Below are positions 19,461-30,408 of a stretch of DNA of 64,000 bases, one piece after another (within the stretch, counting starts at the first letter, position 1; every line of letters begins with the position of its first letter). Location: the NCBI GenBank assembly GCA_964036045.1, contig OZ038393.1:49716429-49780428 (forward strand). The letters are read 5' to 3'. A program made the translations under genes and the position numbers. The notes beneath the pieces are model-generated. The model was not told where the DNA came from. It made no database searches and saw only the letters and a program-made list of their open reading frames with translations. The stretch comes from Eutreptiella sp. 'Long Island Sound 2002' (taxonomy: Eukaryota > Euglenozoa > Euglenophyceae > Eutreptiales > Eutreptiaceae).

Positions 19461-22400
19461 GAGCCCCAGCAGCCCGCCCAGTGGGCGGGCAGTCGGGGGA
19501 GGGACAGCGCCTGACCTCAGACGCCCCTCACAATGGTGGAAGGCACCCCCCCCGGGGACGCCCTTCCGCCAACCCCACAGCGAGCAACGCCGGCCCGCAA
19601 GGGCGCACGCTGTGGGGCCGGTGCTGGGTCCCCACGCCCGCACCGACCGCACCCGGGACACGCGGGTCGCGGAACCCTGGCTGCCCGCTCCAGAGGACGG
19701 ACGGCCGGGGGAGGGACAGCGCCTGACACCAGGCGCCCCTCACAACGGTGGCAGGCCAGCCCCCCCGGGGACGGCCCCCCACCACCCCCGCGGCACGCAG
19801 CCCCCACAGGGCATGCAGGCCAAGGGGACAGTGTTGGGCCCCCACACCCACACACCTGCGCCCATAGCACGTGGGTGGCGGACCCCAACAGCCCGCCCAA
19901 TGGGCGGGCAGTCGGGGGAGGGACAGCGCCTGACCCCAGGCGCCCCTCACAATGGTGGAAGGCGACCCCCCCGGGGACGCCCTTCCGCCACCCCCACAGC
20001 GAGCAACGCCGGCCCGCAAGGGCGCACGCTGTGGGGCCGCTGCTGGGTCCCCACGCCCGCATCGACCGCACCCGGGACACACGGGTCGCGGAACCCTGGC
20101 TGCCCGCTCCAGAGGACGGGCGGCCGGGAGAGGGACGGCGCCTGACACCAGGCGCCCCTCAAAACGGTGGCAGGCCAGCTGCCCCGGGGACGGCCCCCGA
20201 CCACCCCCGCGGCACGCAGCCCCCACAGGGCATGCAGGCCAAGGGGACAGTTTTGGGCCCCCACACCCACACACCCGCGCCCACAGCACGTGGGTGGCGG
20301 ACCCCAACAGCCCGCCCAGTGGGCGGGCAGTCGGGGGAGGGACAGCGCGTGACCCCAGGCGCTTCTCACAATGGTGGAAGGCACCCCCCCCGGGGACGCC
20401 CTTCCGCCACCCCCACAGCGAGCAACGCCGGCCCGCAAGGGCGCACGCTGTGGGGCCGGTGCTGGCTCCCCACGCCCGCACCAAGCGCACCCGGGACACA
20501 CGGGTCGCGGAACCCTGGCTGCCCGCTCCAGAGGACGGGCGGCCCGGGGAGGGACAGCGCCTGACACCAGACGCCCCTCACAACGGTGGCAGGCCACCCC
20601 CCCCGGGGACGGCCCCCCACCACCCCCGCGGCACGCAACCCCCACAGGGCATGCAGGCCAAGGGGACAGTGTTGGGCCCCCATACCCACACACCCGCGCC
20701 CACAGCACGTGGGTGGCGGACCCCAACAGCCCGCCCAGTGGGCGTGCAGTAGGGGAAGGGACAGCACCTGACCCCAGACGCCCCTCACAATGGTGGAAGG
20801 CACCCCCCCCGGGGACGCCCTTCCGCCACCCCCACAGCGAGCAACGCCGGCCCGCAAGGGCGCACGCTGTGGGGCCGGCGCATGGTCCCCACGCCCCCAA
20901 CGACCGCACCCGGGACACACGGGTCGCGGAACCCTGGCTGCCCGCTCCAGAGGACGGGCGGCCGGGGGAGGGACAGCGCCTGACACCAGGCGCCCCTCAC
21001 AACGGTGGCAGGCCACCCACCCCGGCGACGGCCCCCCACCACCACCCCCGCGGCACGCAGCCCCCACAGGGCATGCAGGCCAAGGGGACAGTGTTGGGCC
21101 CCCATACCCACAAACTCGCGCCCACAGCACTAAGTAGGCGGACCCCAACAGCCCGCCCAGTGGGCGGGCAGTCGGAGGAGGGACAGCGCCTGACCCCAGA
21201 CGCCCCTCACAATGGTGGAAGGCACCCCCCCCCGGGGACGCCCTTCCGCCACCCCCACAGCGAGCAACGCCGGCCCGCAAGGGCGCACGCTGAGGGGCCG
21301 GTGCTGGGTCCCCACGCCCGCACTGACCGCACCCGGGACACAAGGGTTGCGAAACCCTGGCTGCCCGCTCCAGAGGACGGGTGGCCGGGGGAGGGACAGC
21401 GCCTGACACCAGGCGCCCCTCACAACGGTGGCAGGCCACCCCCCCCGGGGACGGCCCCCCACCACCCCCGCGGCATGCAGCCCCCACAGGGCATGCAAGC
21501 CGCGGGGACGGTGTTGGGCTCCCACACCCACACACCCGCGCCCACAGCACGCGGGTGGCGGACCCCAACAGCCCGCCCAATGGGCGGGCAGTCGGGGGAG
21601 GGACGGCGCCTGGCCTCAGACGCCCCCCACATTGGTGGAAGGCACCCCCCCTCGGGGACGCCCTTCCGCCACCCCCACAGCGAGCAACGCCGGCCCGCAA
21701 GGGCGCACGCTGTGGGGCCGGTGCCCGGTCCCCACGCCCGCACCGACCGCACCCGGGACACACGGGACGCGGAACCCTGGCTGCCCGCTCCAGAGGACGG
21801 GCGGCGGGGGGAGGGACAGCGCCTGACACCAGTCGTCCCTCACAACGGTGGCATGCCACCCCCCCCGGGGACGGCCTCCCACCACCCCCGCGGCACGCAG
21901 CCTGCACAGGGCATGCAGGCCAAGGGGACAGTGTTGGGCCCCCACACCCACACACCCGCGCCCACAGCACGTGGGTGGCGGACCCCAACAGCCCGCCCAA
22001 TGGGCGGGCAGTCGGGGGAGGGATGGCGCCTGGCCTCAGACGCCCCCCACATTGGTGGAAGGCACCCCCCCCGGGGACCCCCTTCCGCCACCCCCACAGC
22101 GAGCAACGCCGGCCCGCAAGGGCGCACGCTGATGGGCCGGTGCTGGGTCCCCACGCCCGCATCGACCGCACCCGGGACACACGGGTCGCGGAACCCTGGC
22201 TGCCCGCTCCAGAGGACGGGCGGCCGGGGGAGGGGCGGCGCCTGACACCAGGCGCCCCTCACAACGGTGGCAGGCCACCCCCCCCGGGGACGGCCCCCCA
22301 CCACCCCCGCGGCACGCAGCCCCCACAGGGCATGCAGGCCAAGGGGACAGTGTTGGGCCCCCACACCCACACACCCGCGCTCACAGCACCTGGGTGGCGG

Positions 22401-23160
22401 ACCCCAATTGCCCGCCCAGTGGGCGGGCAGTCGGGGGAGGGACAGCGCCTGACCTTAGACGCCCCCCACAACGGTGGACGGCACCCCCCCCGGGGACGCC
22501 CTCCCGCCACCCCCACAGCGAGCAACGCCGGCCCGCAAGGGCGCACACTGTGGGGCCGGTGCTGGGTCCCCACGCCCGCACCGACCGGGCCCGGGACACA
22601 CGGGTCGCGGAACCCTGGCTGCCCACTCCAGAGGGCGGGCGGCCGGGGGAGGGACAGCGCCTGACACCAGGCGCCCCTCTCAGCGCTGGCAGGCCAGCCC
22701 CCCCGTGGACGGCCCCCCACCACCCCCGCGGCACGCAGCCCCCACAGGGCATGCAGGCCAAGAAGACAGTGTTGGGCTCCCACACCCACACACCCGCGCC
22801 CACAGCACGTGGGTGGCGGACCCCAACAGCCCGCCCAATAGGCGGGCAGTCAGGGGAGGGACAGCGCCTGACCTCAGACGCCCCTCACACAATGGTGGAA
22901 GGCGCCCCCCCCCGGGGACACCCTTCCGCCACCCCCACAGCGAGCAACGCTGGCCCGCAGGGGCGCACGCTGTGGGGACGGTGAGGGTCCCCACGCCCGC
23001 ACCGACCGCACCCGGGACACACGGGTCGCGGAACCCCAGCTACCCGCTCCAGAGGACGGGCGGCCGGGGGAGGGACAGCGCCTACCACCAGACGCCCCGC
23101 GCAATGATGGAAAGCACCCCCCCCGGGGACGCCCATCCGCCACCCCTACAACGGGCAACG
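19461..23160 (+). repeat. GC-rich tandem array of about 420-bp dimers
   Basis: The word CACAATGGTGGAAGGC (or a close variant) starts at 19529, 19948, 20367, 20786, 21208, 21628, 22048, 22467 and 22888, a period of 419-422 bases. Each unit holds two related halves of about 210 bases that share their first about 30 and last about 50 bases (ending GGGAGGGACAGCGCCTGAC) but differ inside. The last copy drops one half near 23100. The array ends about 70 bases before the first LINE-G ORF, and a single degenerate unit recurs near the 3' end (62785-63005). This is the layout expected of 5'-UTR promoter monomers. Long ORFs on both strands here result from base composition and a period divisible by three. 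Confidence 0.9.
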
Positions 23161-23233
23161 CACCAACGCACCAACGCACGAGCCATTGGACATCTGCACC
23201 CCACCCCCTGCTCTTAGGCACAGCGACACAACA

Positions 23234-23929
23234 ATGGCGGAACCCGCGGCCCCACGCAAAACGCGCCCCCGATCTCCGACGCTGGACAAAGCACACGAGG
23301 TCATCAGGGCGCTGGGACTCAGAGACGGCGAAGGAGACCCCCCACAAAGGGACGCGGGCACGGACTCCGACCTGGAGGCAGTGCGGGAGCCCCCCACAGG
23401 AGGCGCGCCCGCGGAACCTGCGCCGCCGGCGGGCAGCGTGCCCACACTCTGCCCCGCGTGGAAACGGGGCCACTGCACCGGCGCAGGCTGGTGCCCCAAA
23501 CAGCACCCTCAGCCCGGCCCCGATGACGGAGCGCTGCCCGAGGTGAAAACCGCGGCCGCATGCGCCGCCCTGCGCTACGAAGTGGCGCAGGGCTGGATCC
23601 TGGATGAGACCGCGCGCGGCAGCGTGAACATCCAGGAGGCCGTCGACCGAGTCACCCACGCGGGACAGGCGGCAGTGGCCTTGCACACCCGGGGCCGCCA
23701 CGGCGGACCCGCAAAGGGGATCATTGTGGAACCCTCGGGAATGGTGCTGGTCCTGGCGGCGGACATGGTCCAAGGGGTGCTCCACGAATCCCGCGTGCGG
23801 CGGGCGTGCCCACAGTGGACCATCCAGGTGTACACCCCCCCACGGGCGTGGCCCTTCTCCACGTGGGCGGTGCCCGCCGTCATGTGGCACCTGGCACCGG
23901 AGGACGCCCCCACAGGCACCGCGGAGTAA
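23234..23929 (+). CDS. LINE-G first ORF with a CCCH zinc finger
   Basis: The ATG at 23234 has a good context (acaATGGCG) and begins a 231-residue protein. Residues near 76-95 form a CCCH finger, CPAWKRGHCTGAGWCPKQH (C-x7-C-x5-C-x3-H), a type that usually binds RNA. The N-terminus is basic/proline-rich. The C-terminal half (KTAAACAALRYEVAQGW, then KGIIVEPSGMVLVLAADMV) looks like a compact alpha/beta domain I cannot name. It occupies the ORF1 position of a LINE, so RNP formation is a reasonable guess. It ends with TAA, after which the same frame remains protein-like to 24139. Confidence 0.65.
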   Translation: MAEPAAPRKTRPRSPTLDKAHEVIRALGLRDGEGDPPQRDAGTDSDLEAVREPPTGGAPAEPAPPAGSVPTLCPAWKRGHCTGAGWCPKQHPQPGPDDGALPEVKTAAACAALRYEVAQGWILDETARGSVNIQEAVDRVTHAGQAAVALHTRGRHGGPAKGIIVEPSGMVLVLAADMVQGVLHESRVRRACPQWTIQVYTPPRAWPFSTWAVPAVMWHLAPEDAPTGTAE

Positions 23930-24169
23930 AACGCCCGGGACCTCCACACCTGGCCGGCCGACCAGGATTACCCCTGGCGCAGGCCCCGGGGCGGGCTCCC
24001 AGTGGCACCCGCGGCAGAGGGGCTCAGCCTCGCGGCAACGATCGAACGGCACCCCGACAAGAAGGCACGCCACTTCCTGCAGACGGGCACGGTCCTGGCC
24101 ACCCCGCCAGACTCCCAGTGGCGATGGGACGCAGGGGAGTGACAGGGAGGCGCAACCGCTGCCGGGTCC
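23930..24169 (+). pseudogene. LINE-G coding fragment left of element A
   Basis: The frame of the preceding ORF stays open after its TAA for 70 codons (from NARDLHTWPADQDYPWR to QWRWDAGE), then meets TGA at 24140-24142 and continues to the element A junction. The composition is protein-like. The phase does not match the frame that is open right of element A, so an indel or a separate ORF boundary lies here. Confidence 0.45.
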
Positions 24170-24702
24170 TGAAAGTGCTGCCCTAGGTCGTCGATGGTGC
24201 CGGAGAGCTCAGGGCCGGCAAGACCAGGGGGGCAGGCACGCGAGGAGTCGACCTGAACGCTGCTGTTGGGGGCAGAACCGGATACACGGACACCAACGGA
24301 GGCAAGAGCGGCGACAACGGAGGCAAGATCCATGCTGATTGTTATCCGGCAAAAAATCCCAGTCTATGAAGAAAATTGATGCGAATATTCCTAAGTGCAT
24401 CTGAGTGTCCATATCTATCTGAAAAGATTTATAAAAATCCGATTGTGAAAAAATATTTGGCCCATTTGGCTCCGGGCGCGCATCAGCGGCAATTGGCGAT
24501 TCCGGGTAAATGATCGGAACGCGGCGGATTTACGATGAATGGACCGCGGAATCAGATCCGGCACATCAGAAATATATAGGTCTGATCCTGAGACTGAGCT
24601 GCGGGGCGGCGATTCCGCCGAAGCAGAGAAAATGGCCAAAATGTAGCCAATCTGGGGCAGATCTGCGAAAATCTGAGCAGATGGGCGTTAGCCGCACTTA
24701 CA
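24170..24702 (-). repeat. Element A 3' LTR
   Basis: 533 bp, bounded by TG/CA. It repeats the gag start region (24333 downward), as expected if the gag ATG lies in the LTR, but here that frame leaves the element instead of continuing into gag. Confidence 0.95.
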
Positions 24703-24712
24703 CTCCCCCTCC
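24703..24712 (-). promoter_or_regulatory. Element A polypurine tract
   Basis: The minus-strand sequence next to the 3' LTR reads GGAGGGGGAG, the expected primer for plus-strand DNA synthesis. Confidence 0.85.
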
Positions 24713-26577
24713 AAAAACACACTGGGGTGTGCCTCTACGTCAACGAAGAACGTAGTGCGGGTAAGTCCCAGAAAAAAAATAGAAATGTAGCCTCGATGGG
24801 GCGAAATCTGCTTGATCTGACCTGATTTGGGCTGAATTGGCACTGAATCAGGATGGATGAACCTGAAATGAGACAGAATGAGGAGTGACGAACAGTCCTC
24901 CGTGCAGTAAAACATTAGGTTAAGGGCTAAAAAGCATGTAAACGTATCGAGAATCGATACCAAACCATGCCCTGGTTGAGAATGAAGTAGATTATTGGTG
25001 GATTGAGTGGGAGAATCAAGAAATGGAGTGACATCTCGGCGCTCTGGCACAGTTTAGCTGTCGCCGGCACGCTACGGTGTCCTCCACGTACTCTACATCG
25101 TGTTACTCCCGCTTTTCTCGTTCTGAAAAGTGCAGCATGTGCCTCAGATTTGGCGCATCTGGTGGATGATCACAAGATTCAGCAAGATTGAGAATCAATT
25201 TGAGCAGAGATGAAGGAGATGAAACAATCACAGAGAGGGAAAACAAATACAAATGTAGTCTGCAAGCCCTAAGTGAACAGAAAAACATCAGCGTCAACGA
25301 AGTTAGGCAAAGCCGTAAACAGATCTTCGAAGAATGAGAGGAGATGACAAGGAAATCAACCTAAACTGTCCTAAAATGAGGGAATTTGCTCATTTTCCTA
25401 AGATGAAGGTGAAATGAAGCGGAATGTCTAGAACTGAAACTACTAACACCTTCGTTTAGACTAGAGTTAATATATATTGTCGTTTATTCAGCTGAATTGT
25501 GCTTTCTGGCACGTTAGTTCGCGAGCATCCAACAGATTCCATGAAAATGTGGATCATGTGATGATGCATCATGATGGGACATGATGGCCCTGGATCCTTG
25601 GCATGTAACGCGCCGAAGGTTCGCTGAAGGCGCTTTACTGACAGTGTATAACTGAGAGACACCGAATAGTCCTTTATTTACAGTGGCGGCGGTGTCAATC
25701 GACTTGGAAAAGGCCCATCTTTCAATTGAGTCCCACAGGACACTTGGATTCACCATTTTCGACAGTTTCAGGCCGGATTGAGCTCACATTGGCGTGTGCC
25801 AAAAATACACCGAAGCTTACGGACCTCAGAGGTTGCTGTTAGAAGTCCCTAGAGCTCCTATATGAAGGTTGTCTGAACAATTGACATCGGGGTTTTGCGT
25901 TTCTGGGTTTTGGTTCCACTGTTGCGCAGAATGATGGACAAACCTGAGGAATTCAAGGTAAATTCAAGGAATCTGGATCTGAATCTGGACTTTGGCTTCA
26001 GCATCACGGCAAATGAAGGTAAGATCTGAGTTCTACTACAGGGGGTGCCTGTAGGGGTGAATGTCGCTGTGTGCTGTGTGTGTGAATGTCGCTGGCGAGC
26101 GTTTTTACTATGTACATTTGCTTCCATCTGCACGAGTAGCCAAATTCGAAAGATGCACAGACCAACAGAGACAAGATTACCCCGGATCTGCCTGAATTAA
26201 GCCTGAGTTTGGTTTTTTCTGGACACGGCAGCACACTCCGTGGCTTTCGGCAGCGTATCTACGCCTTGTCTGCCGAACGGAGACCAAAGAAAAGTTGATT
26301 GACGTCAAATTATCAAACATTCGCAGTTCTCCACATCATGTCGTAATCAGGAAGAATGAACAGTGGATTGAGCAGAATGTGGTTTTTTCAAGTCGTCAGA
26401 ACACTCACATTGGAATAAGTGGGCGACGGGCCGAGGCTGGAGCTTTTGTAGGAGTTGGACATGCAAGGGTTTCGAACCTACACCCTTGAGCCCTAGCGAC
26501 GAGTGCCATGACGCCCTGGACTAGACGACTGTTACCCAGATTATGGCGTCGGCGACTCAAGTCACGACGGGTCTCCC
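24713..26577 (-). other. Element A 3' non-coding region
   Basis: About 1.9 kb between the end of pol and the polypurine tract holds no credible ORF. It contains one tRNA-like B-box (26467-26478) and many short gaatgag/gaaatgag-type words. Its function is unknown. Confidence 0.6.
26457..26545 (-). other. tRNA-like segment in element A 3' region
   Basis: On the minus strand a perfect B-box (GGTTCGAAACC) is preceded by an A-box-like TAGTCCAGGGC about 50 bases upstream. Stems are poor, so this is probably a tRNA relic or an RNA polymerase III-type promoter remnant. It lies directly after the chromodomain stop. Confidence 0.3.
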
Positions 26578-29500
26578 TCAATTCGGCCAAGCACGAATAC
26601 ATGTGACCACCAACCTGTCTGGTGGGGCCCTCGTACGACTTGGGCGCTGTAAATCAGCGGCCGAACTCGAAGCTTGGTCCTCATTTGGCTCCTGGGCTGG
26701 CCTGACCGCAGGAGGGGGGATCGACGGATCAGCCCTGGAAGGTGGCTGCTGAGGGCCGTAAAAGGCTGGATCTCGATTCACCACAGGTCTTTTTCCGTCG
26801 CTCTCCACCTGTCTGTCGGGTTTCGACAGACAGTCTGCCAGGAGTACGCCAATTTCGGGGTGCTTCTTGAGGAAGTCGATGAACCCCTTGGTGTAGCCAT
26901 GGACAAAAGAATGGGCTGGTTCCCAGTTGTTGTGACTGGAATCAAAGCCCCTCCACTCACATAGAAATTCCCATTCGCCCTTTTCGTCACGTCTTGCCTC
27001 TAAAATCCTCTTGAGTTCGTACTTCCCCCCTTCGATGACCCGATCGGACAAAAATTTCGAAGTCCAAAAAAGGGGTTTAACCCGATCCTTGGGGGAGGGG
27101 ATCTCTCTCTTGAGGCGATTGCCCGAAACTTCAATTTCCCTGCTGACATCCACACGAATCCTCCACCTGTTCTCACCTAGACGCGCTGTAACAGCGAATG
27201 GCCCCTCCCACAAGGGAAGAAGCTTCTCATCTCCGTCCAGGGTGGTTTCGGATTTTCGAAGCCAAACTCGATCATCGACTTCAAAATTGTGGGGGTTTTT
27301 TTGGCCTTGATTCTGGACCCAAAGCCAGTCAGCTTGATGCTTATCGATTAATTTCGAGACAGTTTTTTCTGCTCGTTGGATTTCGTCCAAAAACAACGAA
27401 GCATCTTTACAAGGGCGAGGATTATTCAACGGCATGTTCCACCAACACTTCTTTCGTCCAAAGACAATTTCATTTGGAGAAAGGCCATGGTACAATGGCG
27501 TGTTGTGGTAACGGCCAAGCAATGCGAAGAGAACTTCAAGCCAATGGAAGTCTTTCTCACTGGCGAGCTCCTTACGAAATATATTCATAATAGAGCGGGC
27601 GGCTCTTTCGCCAGGCAGCGCTCGATGTGAGTGGATTTCACATCTCAGGTGGTGGATTCCAAGGCGAGCACATAATTCCTTCCACCATTCGGAGGTGTAC
27701 TCTTTGCCTGAGTCCGTAACCACCTCGGATGGGACGTCCCAACCTCCCATCCAGGTGTGCGCGCACCATTTGGCGGCAGCTTTGCCAGTCATTGACTCGA
27801 CGTTGCAAGGCAACACCTGAATGTAGCCAGAATGACGGCATTGTATAAGGAGCACTCCATTGACTTTTTTGTTGGTCCAATGGCACTCTTCGTCGTGGAG
27901 TTCACCAAGATGGAAAAAATCACTGGTGACTCTGTTAAAGAGGCGCTCCGGAATAGGGTGTGGCCCCAGATGGCCGTGCTTCTTCGCGCTGGGGGGCGTC
28001 GAGACAGCACATTGGGCACATCCGGCGGCTACTTTCATACAATGAGTATATAGCCTTGAGCCGAACAACCTATGTTTAATCATCGACCATAATCTACGGC
28101 CATGTGCGTGGGGGGACTCCCATTTGTGCCACCAGTTTAACACTCGGGGGGCCAGGGCGTCTGGTACGCACAATTTACCCTCCATCCACAGCTTCCCCCC
28201 ATCCAACGAATATTCAGAATAAACTCCATCCTTGTGAGCATCTTTGGATTTGAGATTCTCAAAGACCTCTTTAAACATGGAATCATGCAGATAATCGTTC
28301 GTCCAGTCACGGATGATAAGGGAATCTTTCGGCAGGGGTGGAGTTTTGGCCGGATCTCGACGTTTAATGCCCTGAATCAACCGAAATCCACTTACAGGTC
28401 GGGTATACTCGAACCGTTTCACACTCCCTGAGGAGGGATCGGTGACTTTCTCCACAACTTTCAGTGATTTGGTGATAATTTCATGGGCATGCGCCGGATC
28501 TGAGAAGGCCGTGATGTCATGACACGGTAATGCGTGCTGTTTAACGGAGCATTGCATGCATTCACGTCGAATGAGCTTTTTTTCTTCTTGATCCCACTCG
28601 ATTACGACGTGGCAGTCCTGCTCCGTACGATGGATGTTGGTACTTTGCAGCCCCTCTGAAGCGGGGTAAGCCCATCGGCTCAGAGCATCCGCTACCGTGT
28701 TGTGTTTTCCAGGCAAATACGACACATGGAGGTCAAACAAACTGAGAAATTCATGCCATCTGGCCCGTCGACCAGCTGGGCTCGCGATAGTATCAATGTG
28801 TTCGATGGCCCAATACTCCAGAGATCGATGATCCGTCAGGATCTCGACTCGATTGGTGCCAACCCACGATTGGTACTTCTTCAGAGCGCAGATTATGGCG
28901 TAAGTCTCTTGCTCACGCGGTGACCATTGCATCTGGCGTGGGGCTAGCTTCCGAGACCAAAATGCAAGAGGGTAATGATCACCTGTGGCTTCATCAACCT
29001 GTTCAAGGACAGCTCCGATCGCGTACCTAGAAGCGTCGGTTCTTATGTAGAAGGGTCGGTCGAATTTCGGCACATGCAACGTGGCGACTTCGCAGAGGGC
29101 CGCCTTCAAGTGATGGAAGGCCTCCTCGCACTCGTCAGTCCACTTGACACGAACCTTTGAACCTGCCTTGCCCGCATCTCTCCCTACCTTCAATAGTTCA
29201 GTGAGGGGGGCAGCAAATTTGGCATAATTCGGCACAAAAGTGTGGTAAAAATTGCAACAACCCAGGAATCCTCTCAATTCCGTGATCGTCTCAGGGCGCT
29301 TCCACTTCTGAATAGCGACGAGCTTCCCTGGACTGGGTCGTCGGGTGCCATTCTCAAGGAGAGAACCACAAAATTCGACTGATTTTAAAAATAGTTTTCC
29401 CTTCTTTGGCCCACAAATCAGCTGATTGGCATCAAGAATGTCCAAAACCTGGTTCAGCTGCTTTTCATATAGGGCCACCAGCTCGGCTTCGGTCAGTCCC

Positions 29501-30360
29501 TCCCCCTCTGTCGCGATGACTATGTCATCTATGTACACACTCACGAAGGCACGAAGCTCAGGATGAGCTGTAAAAAGCACATCCTCCATCATTCTTTGAA
29601 AAAACGAAGGGGCGTTCTTCAGGCCCATGGGCATGACCGTCCACTGGACTGGGCCACATGGCGTGCACATACAGGTGAGAGGTCGGCTATCCTTCCTCAA
29701 CGGCATTTGGTGAAAGCCGTGACGGAGATCCAGCACAGAAAACAAACGACCTCTTGCCCTCTTGGCGATTTCCTCCTCAATGAGAGGCAGGGGGTGTGAA
29801 TCCGCCTTGGTTTCGGCGTTGAGGTTGCGAAAATCAACAACCATTCGCCAACCATCAATAGTGTTCTGGTCTGCAGGCGGCGGCTTCGGGACTGTGAAGG
29901 GTGCACAGCACCACTCGCTGGTCATACAACCCTCAAGCCAACCAAATTCCCTGAGATTTCTCTCGATTATTTTTCTGAGTATCTCATGTTTCTGTCCATG
30001 GTTCTCATAAGGACGCTGTTTCTTCGCCTTGTACCCTTCACGAAGCTTGATGAAGGCTTCACCGAACTGCCCACGGACAGGGGGGTTCTTGATCAACTTC
30101 CCCGAAAGGGTTGTGTCCTTCCGTTCCTCAAAAATCTTGTCCCTCTTCTTGGAACACAACTCAGTGTCCACCTGATCGCCAGGAATTACTGTCGAAAAAA
30201 CTTTGGCGATTTCTTCGGCCTTGGCAGGAAGAATCTTCTTACGGATGTCCCTAAAAAGGTCCGTATCAACTGCCTCTTGAAGATAGGTGGGTCGAGTGTC
30301 GACATTCCAGAGATTTTCTTCGTGATCCAGCTCCTCGAAAGGATCTATGAAAGCTTCCAC
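26578..30360 (-). CDS. pol: Element A pol: RT, RNase H, integrase, chromodomain
   Basis: 1260 residues from the first ATG. RT motif A is FSVLDLRHGFHQ (D211), then MPMGLKNAPSFFQ and YIDD 276-279. RNase H: TDAS with D442, QETYAI E485, TDHRSLE D510 and the GKHNTVADALSR end (H553, D558). Integrase: H2C2 zinc region (two histidines near 750, CAQC 781-784), D814, D882 (TDSGKEY), E918, then a GPF module at 1053-1055. The chromodomain spans about 1112-1167 (KYELKRILEARRDEKGEW ... NNWEPAHSF), followed by a proline-rich tail. All catalytic residues are intact. It follows the protease ORF in the same frame after one TAA (30409-30411), so synthesis as one polyprotein needs suppression or reinitiation. 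Confidence 0.95.
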   Translation of the reverse strand: MEAFIDPFEELDHEENLWNVDTRPTYLQEAVDTDLFRDIRKKILPAKAEEIAKVFSTVIPGDQVDTELCSKKRDKIFEERKDTTLSGKLIKNPPVRGQFGEAFIKLREGYKAKKQRPYENHGQKHEILRKIIERNLREFGWLEGCMTSEWCCAPFTVPKPPPADQNTIDGWRMVVDFRNLNAETKADSHPLPLIEEEIAKRARGRLFSVLDLRHGFHQMPLRKDSRPLTCMCTPCGPVQWTVMPMGLKNAPSFFQRMMEDVLFTAHPELRAFVSVYIDDIVIATEGEGLTEAELVALYEKQLNQVLDILDANQLICGPKKGKLFLKSVEFCGSLLENGTRRPSPGKLVAIQKWKRPETITELRGFLGCCNFYHTFVPNYAKFAAPLTELLKVGRDAGKAGSKVRVKWTDECEEAFHHLKAALCEVATLHVPKFDRPFYIRTDASRYAIGAVLEQVDEATGDHYPLAFWSRKLAPRQMQWSPREQETYAIICALKKYQSWVGTNRVEILTDHRSLEYWAIEHIDTIASPAGRRARWHEFLSLFDLHVSYLPGKHNTVADALSRWAYPASEGLQSTNIHRTEQDCHVVIEWDQEEKKLIRRECMQCSVKQHALPCHDITAFSDPAHAHEIITKSLKVVEKVTDPSSGSVKRFEYTRPVSGFRLIQGIKRRDPAKTPPLPKDSLIIRDWTNDYLHDSMFKEVFENLKSKDAHKDGVYSEYSLDGGKLWMEGKLCVPDALAPRVLNWWHKWESPHAHGRRLWSMIKHRLFGSRLYTHCMKVAAGCAQCAVSTPPSAKKHGHLGPHPIPERLFNRVTSDFFHLGELHDEECHWTNKKVNGVLLIQCRHSGYIQVLPCNVESMTGKAAAKWCAHTWMGGWDVPSEVVTDSGKEYTSEWWKELCARLGIHHLRCEIHSHRALPGERAARSIMNIFRKELASEKDFHWLEVLFALLGRYHNTPLYHGLSPNEIVFGRKKCWWNMPLNNPRPCKDASLFLDEIQRAEKTVSKLIDKHQADWLWVQNQGQKNPHNFEVDDRVWLRKSETTLDGDEKLLPLWEGPFAVTARLGENRWRIRVDVSREIEVSGNRLKREIPSPKDRVKPLFWTSKFLSDRVIEGGKYELKRILEARRDEKGEWEFLCEWRGFDSSHNNWEPAHSFVHGYTKGFIDFLKKHPEIGVLLADCLSKPDRQVESDGKRPVVNRDPAFYGPQQPPSRADPSIPPPAVRPAQEPNEDQASSSAADLQRPSRTRAPPDRLVVTCIRAWPN

Positions 30361-30408
30361 ACGGGGTTTTTCATAAAAAACTCTGAATTTGCGGCGCGAA
30401 GAAAACTT

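Noticed and set aside
17262-19661. Hydrophobic minus-strand ORFs that look like membrane proteins
   Set aside because: They arise from the complement of a CA/AC-rich repeat region, overlap each other in several frames and have no conserved starts.
19528-22245. Very long ORFs on both strands in the tandem array (up to 624 codons)
   Set aside because: About 75% GC with few stops and a period near 420 bases keeps several frames open at once; products are P/G/R/A repeats on both strands.
19461-23160. CRISPR array
   Set aside because: The units are contiguous 210/420-bp tandem repeats without spacers, in a eukaryotic transposon context.
22874-24073. 399-codon minus-strand ORF over the CCCH-finger ORF
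   Set aside because: The sense frame has the finger, a good start context and better composition; the antisense is a shadow.
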